Below are positions 37,978 to 47,436 of a stretch of DNA of 64,000 bases, one piece after another. Below the pieces are notes generated by a model, which was not told the origin of the DNA, searched no databases, and was given only the letters and a program-made list of their open reading frames with translations. This stretch comes from Atrichornis clamosus (Eukaryota; Chordata; Aves; Passeriformes; Menuridae). The stretch is from contig WBMZ01006336.1 of NCBI GenBank assembly GCA_013400975.1, positions 62,001-126,000 on the forward strand. The letters are read 5' to 3'. A program made the position numbers and the translations under genes. Numbering within the stretch: position 1 is the first letter of the stretch; every line of letters begins with the position of its first letter.

Positions 37978-39311
37978 CTGATTGGTTAATACTATCTCAT
38001 TTTGCAGAGTCTGACAAATCATGTAGGAAATTTGGAGATACGTTTTTCAAAAGGGTACACAGGCAGCTGGTTCCACACAACTTGGGAGAACCCTGAGTCA
38101 GGGAGGCAGAAGTGGCTGCCTAGCTGAAAGAAGAGGATCAGACATAAATCCAGAATAAAACAAGGTGATGCCTGTTCTGGGAGCTGGTTGTTCTTTTCCA
38201 AGAACAAGCAAACTTGGGCTGGTGAAGGCAGTGCCGTTGGGCAAGTTTTAGCTTCTGCTGGACCCTGGCTAATACCAATGGCAAGCTCTAAGGGGAAACA
38301 TGCTGGCTCCAACAGTTGAACTCTCTCACAAATCTGCATATACTGGCAAAATTATGACAGTAGGTCTGGGCCAAGTTTTGAGAAAATGTGAAGTCTGACA
38401 GCTCCCTAAAGCATGCCTATTCGACATGGAGCTTTCATATGGATGATATAGATGGAGGTGTTTGTTGTTGGTTGACTGCTAGGCTACTGGACAAAGGCAA
38501 AGAGGAGAAGGGTGCAAAAGGCTTGAAATCAAAGACAGAGAGTAGTTGTCAGCTGCTTCGAGGTGCAATCAATATAATCTCAGTCTGTAACCCCAAGATA
38601 GGAAACAACCAAGACAGATGTGTTAGTGGAATCAGCATCACAGTAGTCAGGTCAGACGTGATTGGTATTGTAAGGACAGATACCACTTAGAGTATTGTAA
38701 GAAAGGATTTGCACTGTCTTTCCCTGATTATTCCTTATTTTAGTAGAGTACTTCATTCTATAAAGAAGGCTTTTGATGTTAATATTGTTTGCATATTCCC
38801 AGTTCCTCATGCTTCCCCTGTTGTGCACTAGTTGAGATAAATTCCAGGTCTGGGCAGGAGAATAGATGGGGTGATTTACTGTGGCGTAGTTATTACATGC
38901 ATACAAAGCTGGGACATCTAGAGGCCAGAGCAGTGTCTGCAGATACAGTCAGTACAAATACATCACTAGATGTGGGTATTAGAGCATTTTTCCGAAGCAG
39001 CTTAGATAATAAGTACATTGCATGACCTCTAGTGGTGTTAAGCCCAAGGCACTGTCAAAGTCACCCACAGCAGTTTCACTCTGCTGGGGAAACGCCAAGG
39101 TCACAGAGGAACTACCACATATGTGATAGTTCCACGCTGCTGCACCCCTCCTTACTGCCAGCTTTATGGCAGCCCAAGTTTTGTCCCATTGCCAGGGTAA
39201 GACTGAGAAAAGTTTTAATTCAGCAAAAATTCCAAACACTCAGCAGAGTAAATGTTTAGCAGCAATGCTTTCATTGTAAACTAATAATGTATCGTCATTA
39301 ATCTTTCCTGC
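37978..39311. other. Intergenic DNA, nothing recognised
   Basis: About 1.3 kb between two LTRs. I see no gene, RNA or named repeat. Short open frames here have no coding character. Confidence 0.6.
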
Positions 39312-39834
39312 TGTCATGTTTTAACCCCAGCCGGCAGCTCAGCCTAACCCAGACACTTGCTCATTTCCCCCACAGTGGGATTGGGAAGAGAACCAGAAGG
39401 GTAAAAGTGAAAAAACTCATGCGGTGAGATAAAGTTTAATAGGGAAAGCAAAGGCTATGCAAAACAAATCAAGGAGTTAATTCACTGCTTTCCACGGGCA
39501 GGCAGGCTTCAGTCATCTCCAGGAAAGTCAGGCTCTATCAGACATAACAGTGACTTGAGAAGACAAATGCCACCAGTCTGAATGCCCCCCCTCTTTTTTT
39601 TCTTCCCCCTTTCTTCTTTATATGCCAAGCATGAGACCACATGGTGTGGCATATCCCTGTGGTCAGCTGGGGTCAGTTCTTCCAGCTGTGACCCCTCCCA
39701 ACTCCTTGCGCATCCCCAGCCTCCTCGCTGGTGGGGTGAAGAGCAGAAAAAGCCTTGTTTCTGTGCAAGCACGGTTCAGCACTAAGGAAAACATCCCTGT
39801 GCTACCAATACTGTTTCTAGCACAAATCCAAATG
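39312..39834 (-). mobile_element. ERVL-type LTR, reverse orientation, truncated
   Basis: The block begins TGTCATGTTTTAACCCCAGC and continues with CGGCAGCTCAGCCTAACC, ACCAGAAGGGTAAAAGTG, GATAAAGTTTAATAGG, GGCAGGCAGGCTTCAGTCAT, CTTTATATGCCAAGCATG, CCTCGCTGGTGGGGTG and AACATCCCTGTGCTACCA. This is the complement-strand form of a common avian ERVL LTR. The copy stops at CAGCACAAATCC-type sequence around 39834 and lacks the last part of the consensus, so it is truncated or interrupted. TTTATATG in the middle is its TATA region on the opposite strand. No retroviral genes accompany it. Confidence 0.85.
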
Positions 39835-42800
39835 TTGAATGAGAAGACTTCATTTGCCTTAAAAGATATTTCCCATTTTCACATTGTTCATTGGTCAACT
39901 CTGCACCAGTTTCTTGTGACATGGCTATGCTTCCCCTCTTTTGACTTTTAATTCTGAATCAATTTGCCTAACTAGATGTAGGTTATATGGAGTGTACTTA
40001 CCGCTGTTTATGATCTTAGGATTCCTTTGGGATTTTACCTTACAATACTAGAATCTGTATGGATTGAGAGGAAGGTCCCTCCACATGTCAGATTTTACTA
40101 ATTCATATCTCTTTCCAGTAAACGAATTTCTTTCCAGTCCTTTTTTGCAAGAGAATATATCTTTCATTCCAACCTGTTCCTCTCCGCTTGAGCATTTTAT
40201 TTACTGATTTCTATACTGATATAATTTTTGCTCCTTCAGTGCTAATTACATTATTTGAAAGCCAGTCTTACTGTGAGTCTTCTTAACAGGCAAACAAGCT
40301 CTAGAGTTTTAATTCTTCCAAATAATAATTGCTTCAGTATTTTCTTTCCCTGAGCTGTCTCTGCAGTATCCTTTGCTATATTGTATTATCAACAGTTTAA
40401 CTAATTTATTGCTCGGAGTCTTACAGTGATATAGCACTATTTCCAAAAGCAGTGTCTAGAATGTTTGTTGCACATTCTGCTGAAAGACAGGAAGGGAAGA
40501 AAAGGCAACACAAATGTAATCTTGTGTGTATTTACTTTAACTGCAGGATTTTTTTACAGTTAACAGTGAATATTTAAATATGCAGTTTAGATCTGATTCA
40601 CTGGCTCATTACTATGCTAATGAAGTTTGATAAAAATCTTGACCTGTGTGAGGGTTGTTAAGGCTTATAGGTTCCTGTGTAATTCCCTAAAGTTAATGTA
40701 GGCATGCTACTGCACTGCTGCAGCCCTTGAATATATTTTGCCAAGATTCCAAAGTCCAGATCGGTGAAGTTTCCTACATTTTTGTTGAAGATCCCACTTT
40801 TCTCACTTTTTGCCAGTCTCACTGAGAGCATCAGGCAGCCACTGTTCACCCCACAAGGACAATATGCACGGCAGGTTGGTGCCATAGATAAATCCATCCC
40901 ACAAAATTAATGTTAAGAGCTTCAGATTGGAAAAGCATCAATAAACTGTGCACCAATGTAACATGAAACTTCAGACAGACAAATCATGATGAATTGTGCA
41001 GTAGCAAACCAACAAGTTGCCACCTCCAATTACCCACTTGACATGGTATGCTGCATCAGAATTAGGAGGATGGTCTCTACCCCAGGTCTCAGCAATCCTT
41101 TTTCTGTGCCACACCAACAGCTGAAACCAACAGTGAAAGAGGATCGGTATTAAGTCAGACACTAAGCAAGAAAAAAACCCAACCAAACAAATACAACCTA
41201 CAGTGAAAAAGGCTCTAATAAGCCCAGGTATTAAGTGATTAGAGCAAGCTACCTGTACTAAGTGTTTTCTTGATTTTTCCACATTAGGATTGTGACAAAG
41301 AGAAACTTTCTATGAGTCCATTTTTGGAACAACGTTCCACTGAGCACCCCAAAGTTAGGTGCTAGAAACCTGGATAAAGGATAAAGAGATGCAACTGCAG
41401 GCAGATGCTGGCAGCTGATCTTGTCAATTTTAGCTAGGATACACAGGGAACTAGAGCACCTCTCACTTTTACCACAAGAAAAGGAACTCTAAACTTGGGG
41501 AAGAATGTAAGGGCTGCTGGGCCACGATGCAGCAAGCTGTTAAAACTCAGTTTTAACTATGTGCCTAACTCTTTGCACTTCCTCAAATCCCACTAAATCT
41601 GTAGGTTTTAGCATGCCTATACATGCCTTGCTGAATCAGCACTACAGCTTGTTATCTGAATTGCTGCCCTATTAAACATGAACTAAAGAGGTATACTTCA
41701 TAAACTTTAATGTCATTACATTGCCTTTTCATTTAACATTAAATTCAAGGGTCTGTCTGCTTCAGCTAGAGGCTCAGGTGGAATACAAGGCATTCTGGCA
41801 ACCTCAGGGTTGGGAAACACCCTGGTTATGGCAGGTCCCTTCACATCACAAAGTAGGATCTTGGATATAGACCCTTGTGTATGATCTATCAACCTGCAAC
41901 TGCTACATAAGAATGTGCTTTATAGCTGAAAATTTAATTGTGCTCTGTTTGAGTAACTGCACTCACTACATTAGCAGCCCTTAAGCAGATTGTGACCTTT
42001 TCAGCTGCAGAATTTCTGTCACAGAGATGGCTTGAAGCAAAGTTCAGAATTAGTGTGGGGTTTGTAGCATGCACTATGCTGTCCCTCATGCTAATATTAG
42101 GATAGAGTCTTTCATTCCTTCGGCCAACAATATTTAATTTATGTCTTTTAAAAATTATTGACTATTTAGATCTTCAGTAAAAAAACACTTCTAAAATGAC
42201 TTGTGGTTCTATGTGGTGGCTTTTAAGAATGATTTTAGATACTGTGCTGTCTGTGTCTCATGTACTGCATAGAACACTGCTCACTTTTGCCCCAACACCA
42301 ACGAGAGTAAAAGATCTGTAGACAAGATGTAATTTCTTACAGGGGAGGTAACTTATGTTGGGAGTATGTGGAAGGTAATTTCTGAACAAATAAGTTAACA
42401 AACATGAGCTGTTCAGTTTGGCTGTTTGTGCTTTTCCTTGTCATAGCATATAAGTTCACAGCAACCTGGGGCATGGGCACACCTGTCCATTGTTCTCACC
42501 TAAAGAACTCCAGCATTAAAGCTGTGTGTCACAGGCTCTATGCTGGGGACAGCTGCCCAAAAAGCTACCAAAAAAGAGCACTTCCTTGCTGATCAGCAGT
42601 AGTGTGATTCAGCAAAATTACTGGTGACCAGGGCTAATTTCTTTATGCAAGGAGATGCTGAAAAGCCATATATTGCTTGAAGCTGAGAGGACATTAGTCC
42701 AAAATCACTGCTAGGAATGCAAAATATATTCTGGTACATCTTGTCACAAAATTAGCCTTATTATTTGTTCCACCTGGTCTCAAATTCCAGACTAGATACT

Positions 42801-45734
42801 GTTGGTGTTCAGTCTGGCAAAAATCTCCAGCAGTAGAGAATCTGCTAAAGAGACCAAAAAAGGCCAATATGATCTCAGTATGTGATGACTGCTGTGTGAA
42901 AATCCTAATCCGTATATTCATCATCTCCTTCTGAAAAATAAAATAAGTGTATGAGACTGAAATGCACAGATGTCTGACTGAAATGGTCATTTTACACATC
43001 CTTCCATTTTCCAACAAAGTTTACCATGTCTGTACAACACAGTTGTGCCATCCCACTGCATAGGTGGTTGGGGATTTAAACACACAGCTGGAAGCAAGGG
43101 ATGATTTCTGTGACAGGTCTGTCACAAAGAACATCACCTCAGAGAGTGAACCCAGCAGTAATGTATCCTTCCCTTCCTTTCTTTTGAATATTATGTAAGG
43201 AATTGGATACTATGAAAGGATTTGTCTCATCTGTAATTCACAGTTTTGTATGAGTAGAGGTTAATATAATCTTAACTAGGAATTCCTTTCAAAGCTTTAT
43301 ACCAATTTCAGATAAGTTGCTAGGATCTCAAGTACAGGATTTATAATATTTGCTGATAAAAAACATGAAATGAGCTTTTAGAAAGTAATAGAATTTAAGT
43401 TCTTTTTTTTAATTTATTTTCATGTCTTAGAGATGATATTTTCAAGGTCTTCTCTATAACAAACAGGATAGAAAACCTGCTTTAAACAACACATACTTCA
43501 GATTTTGTCACAAAGATATGATTTCAAGAGCTTTAAGAGATACAGAGAATACAATGAATATCATTAAGAAGAAGACTGTAAAAGCTTGGCTTTGTGTGTT
43601 TTGTCAAGCTTCTAACAGCACTGAGACAAACTGATTCTAACCCGTGTTAGAAGTGCAGATGTGCACACAGTGAGCTTTTGCTTCCTTACAATACCTGCTC
43701 AAGACCTGGGCAGGTTTCCAGGTCCTGATGTTTACTGAGAACTCCCTCCCTATGCTTTCGGGGCAATTCAGAAGAGTGTCAAACAAAAGAAGGAGGGAAG
43801 GGAGTTAGGATCTTACCTGTGGGCATGTAGGCACTACCAAGCAATGTCGACCCAGCCCATACAGAGACACAGCCCATGCACGGTCTTTGCCCATCTGCCC
43901 GAGCACAGAATCAGTGCACCCCTGGGAAGGACAGCAGAGATCTGAAAGGCTCCTTGCTGAGCTGCATGTGCCCAGAAGGTATGGATACGGCAAGCCTCTT
44001 TCACCAAATCCTTTAGAACAAAACCTTTGCAATGAAAATGTTTTACTTTTCAGCTACCTAGAAGCCACTGTCTGGAGATCACAAAACTTTATATTAGACT
44101 GTAATTAGATATATTTCACAACATCCCCATGAGGGAACTCACTAATTACAGCAGTTTGTTGAAATTAAGGTAAGTATAGTCATGGTAGGTAGTGACTATG
44201 ATATTATTGCAATCTTGTATTGCTACACTTCAGGCTATGATTGTATCAAATCTCAGAAGCCAAGAGGGTTGGGTCTGGCTGGCATATGAATAGAGAATGA
44301 AGAACTGAACTACGCATTTGCAATTTCATAAGAAGTCATGTGCTCATAAATCACAAGTCATATTAATTTGCTCAGGAACAAATGTTCTGGGGCTTTGGTG
44401 TCAGGAAACACCCTAGAGCTTGAGAGGTTGTGTTGTGCCAGAGAGATAAAACCTACAGCTTGTCCTGATCAACCGAAGTCATATAAAAATTCTATATTTT
44501 TATGGGACTGATAATTTTGCAAGGCAAGTATATTGGTCATGGCAACATGGGAAAATCTCAACTTGGAAATTTGCATTTGCCTTGCACATTCTCATTAGAA
44601 ACATAAAAGTAACATTTTTCTCTTGCATTTAAATACCTTTGTGTAGCATTAGCGACACCAGCACTGAGATATTTCCATTGTAGAGCTGAGTGCATCTCAG
44701 CAGGGAAAGTCTCTTAACACACACAGACTAGAAGTTCTCTGTTACAACACATAATCCATTAATTAATGTGAGATAACAATGTTCTGGTAATGTATTTTTA
44801 CATTTTGTTAGTTTTAGATTAATTAAATTGTATTTTAGCTTTTAACAAAATTGTATCAAATGTAGTTTTTTATTCCTTCTATCAAAAACCTTTTTTTTTA
44901 ATGGATGCACAGAAAGAGGAGCCTGGTTGCCAAAAGACTGCAGAACTTTGCTAATACCTATGAAGTACACAGGGGTTGAGGAGGACTGTTAGACTTCCAG
45001 AGAGTGAGCTAGAAGAGGTGAGGGTGTATCAGACTCTGCATTTGTGAAGTGTCTCAAACTGCTCCAGCTGGACACACTGTGGAAAGAGCTGGTGCACAGA
45101 TCATTTGATGAAAGGCCACAATCCAGCCAGCCAGTGCCCAAGCAACACAGAAAAATGGCTCATAGAGCAAATCCGTGTGTAAGTAGATGTAAAACTGTAC
45201 TTGGTGGTGTTGAGTGTAGCTGTTGACTTGAACTGTAGTTTCAAAAGCTCAGAGCAGGCTTCACAACTGCCCAGGCATACAGCTTCCGAGTACAGACGGC
45301 ACCAAAAAGGTGTCAGTCACCCCTCTTCCTTAGCAACCATTTCTGAGCAATTGGTTTCACTTCCTCCTTTCTGCTGTCCCCAGGGCCCTGAGCTAGACAA
45401 GCCTTTCAGCCTGCTCAACTGGCAGAACACTTCTCTGCTACTTTTCCTGGGTTGTCCTCTTTTCTTCTGTTCCTACAGCAGGAATGCCATGCTTTGTTTA
45501 ACATGAAATGCCTCTGAAGTTTTGGTAGTGGGTACGTACTGGGTGTAGGTGGCAAGGTGCTGGCAGCACAGTGCTGCAGGGATGGTCTCTGTAAGGAAAC
45601 AGGTCTGTCCCAAGCTGGACACAGCCACTTCCAGACAGCTCCAACAGGCCCACCGTGGAGCATGGTTAAGCGTTCCGAGCAATACTGGTGACACCTCTGG
45701 GAAAACACAATTAAGGAAGGGCAAAACCACTACA
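39835..45734. other. Intergenic DNA, mostly featureless
   Basis: AT-rich sequence without recognisable genes or repeats. The one item of note is a 62-codon ORF at 42404-42592 on the plus strand, described as its own entry. I see no CpG island or clear promoter in this stretch. Confidence 0.55.
42404..42592 (+). other. Small ORF with signal-peptide-like N-terminus (uncertain)
   Basis: A 62-codon ATG frame, MSCSVWLFVLFLVIAYKFTA followed by a polar part. Residues 1-20 are a hydrophobic, signal-peptide-like stretch. The remaining 42 residues hold four cysteines (30, 42, 51, 62) and several Lys/His/Arg, a layout reminiscent of small secreted peptides. The ATG context (AACATGA) has the favourable A at -3. 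I do not recognise the sequence, it lacks the six-cysteine pattern of avian beta-defensins, and no promoter or splice partner is evident. A frame of this length is expected by chance in a window of this size, so this is a lead and not a gene call. Confidence 0.15.
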
Positions 45735-46425
45735 GACCAGTGAGAGCGAGGGGAGTGAGGGGAGAAAAGTGAGGAATACCAGTGTGAACAGCAAGATCAG
45801 AAAAGAAGGAGGGGAAGGAGGTGCTGCAGCTGCTGGTGCAATGATTTCCCGGTAGCCTGTGGAAAGGACAACAGTGGAGCAAATATCCACAGTGCAGCCC
45901 ATGGAAGACCCCACAACAGAGCAAGTGGGTATTTTCTGAAGGAACTGCAGTCCATGAGATCCCGTGCCTGAGTAGCTCTTGAAGGACTGCAGCTCATGGA
46001 AGGACCCGCACTGGAGCAAAGTGTGAGGAGGAAGGAGCAAAGAAGAACTATTATGGACTGGCTGCAGTCCCCATTCTCCAACTCTTCATTGCTTGGGGAG
46101 TGGTGGTACAGAGGTAGAGAAGTTGGAAAAGGAGGGGGCAAGCTGATCCAGGGAAAGTGGTAGGGTGGTGAGAAGGTTTTGTTGTCATTTAGTATTTATT
46201 TCTCACCATTCAACTCTATTTTTAATTGGCAAAAAAAAAGTGAATTAATCTTCCACAAGTCAAGTCTACTTTGTCTGTGACAGTAAACGGCAAATGATTT
46301 CCCTGACTTTATTTTGACCCATCAGCTTTTCCATCTCCTTTCTCTCTCCACTCTGTTGAGGAGGTGCAACGAGTGACTGACTATCCAGGTGGGCAGCTGA
46401 CAGCTGGCTAATGTCAACCCACTGC
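45735..46425 (+). mobile_element. ERVL-type LTR, forward orientation
   Basis: The recognisable order is CAGTGCAGCCCATGGAAGAC, GGGTATTTTCTGAAGGAACT, GACTGCAGCTCATGG, GGAGCAAAGAAGAACTATTA, TGGCTGCAGTCCCCATTC, then TTTATTTCTCACCATTCAAC, TTTTTAATTGGC, TCTTCCACAAGTCAAGTC, TTTGTCTGTGACAGTAAAC, and finally CAGGTGGGCAGCTGACAGC followed by TGTCAACCCACTGCT. This is the sense order of an abundant avian ERVL LTR. It is heavily diverged, its left edge is vague and its right edge lies about 400 bp before the RP2 CpG island. The frames at 45711-46141 on the minus strand lie within it. Confidence 0.8.
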
Positions 46426-46798
46426 TGGGTAACAAAGCATGAGACAATTTTCAAGTCTTTCCCCTCAACTGCAGGAATCAAATCTGTAAAATCTTGGGAC
46501 AAATGCCTTTGAATGGTCGGACAGTATGATAAAAAATTGTGTGCTTTTTTTCCTCCGTGGAAAAAACGTAACTAAACCAAACAACAAACTCACAAACCAC
46601 CACTCACCATAGGAAGTGCTATTTGCAAAGGGAGGCATAAAGCAGCAGGACGCTGGGGGTTCGCATGCTGCCACTTGCTGCTGTTGCTCTGAAACACTTG
46701 CGAGAAGCCAGGGAAGCCGGGTCTTTTGGGGCAGCCCACTCAAAAGGGCGAGCACGGCGGTGTCACGCGTCCAAAGATGCCGATGCAACTATAGAAAA

Positions 46799-46806
46799 TG
46801 ACGTGA
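46799..46806 (+). promoter_or_regulatory. RP2: CRE/ATF-like motif TGACGTGA upstream of RP2
   Basis: The octamer TGACGTGA differs by one base from the palindromic CREB/ATF site TGACGTCA and sits at the upstream edge of the RP2 CpG island, about 500 bp before the ATG. This is a motif match only; occupancy is unknown. Confidence 0.3.
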
Positions 46807-47147
46807 TGTAAGATTAGTCGGTTTGTATTTACACGCAGCACCGGACGATTCGCCTCCGACTTCCACAGCTGAACCCGCACTCGGCTCCGGGCGGGACACA
46901 GGTTTCACCCCGGGAGAGCGGTGGGTTCACGAGCAGCCGCCGCGTCCTCCGACCCGCTCCCCCGGGACGGCTTGGGGGAACCCTCGCCGGGGAGAGGGAG
47001 CGATGGTGATCACTAACAACCCCCGCTTTCCCGCTTCCCCCCGGTCCCCTCTGCCCCGTGGGTGCGCTGCCTCCGGCCGAGCCTCGCCCGCTGTCAGGCA
47101 CCGCCCCATCCAGGCGCCTCCGCGGGCCGGCGGTGATGGTTGGAGCG

Positions 47148-47183
47148 GGACGGGGCGGGGAAGGGGAAGGGGAAGGCGGGGGG
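47148..47183 (+). promoter_or_regulatory. RP2: G-quadruplex-prone run in RP2 promoter/5' UTR
   Basis: At least five runs of four or more G separated by one to two bases (GGGG-C-GGGG-AA-GGGG-AA-GGGG, then GGGGGG) lie 125-160 bases before the RP2 ATG on the coding strand. This satisfies the usual sequence rule for an intramolecular G-quadruplex. If transcribed it would be in the 5' leader; if not, in the core promoter. Confidence 0.6.
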
Positions 47184-47307
47184 AAATGTCGTGGTCGCTA
47201 CGGGAGACGGGGGAAAACCGGAAGCCGGCGGGGCGGGGCGGCGCGGCGCTGGCGATCCCTTCCCCGCTCCCAGCCTCTCCCCGCCGGGCGGCGGCGGCAG
47301 CAGCGCC

Positions 47308-47436
47308 ATGGGGTGTTTCTTCTCCCGCCGCAGGAAGCCGGCCCAGGGCGGCCAGCAGCAGCCAGCGGGAACCGGGCAGGATGCGGCGGCCGGCGCGGAG
47401 AAGGCGCCGCAGTACAGCTGGGACCAGCGAGCCAAG
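47308..47436 (+). CDS. RP2: RP2 coding exon 1
   Basis: This exon encodes 43 residues from [10 protein letters not shown] to [13 protein letters not shown] sequence (actual ending QYSWDQRAK). The ATG context CAGCGCCATGGGG has G at -3 and +4. The exon ends in phase 0 with AAG|GTACCG at 47436/47437. It carries the membrane-targeting dual acylation signal and a basic stretch (RRRK) directly after it. The middle (residues 11-33) is low-complexity Gln/Gly/Ala and is not conserved with mammals. Confidence 0.97.
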
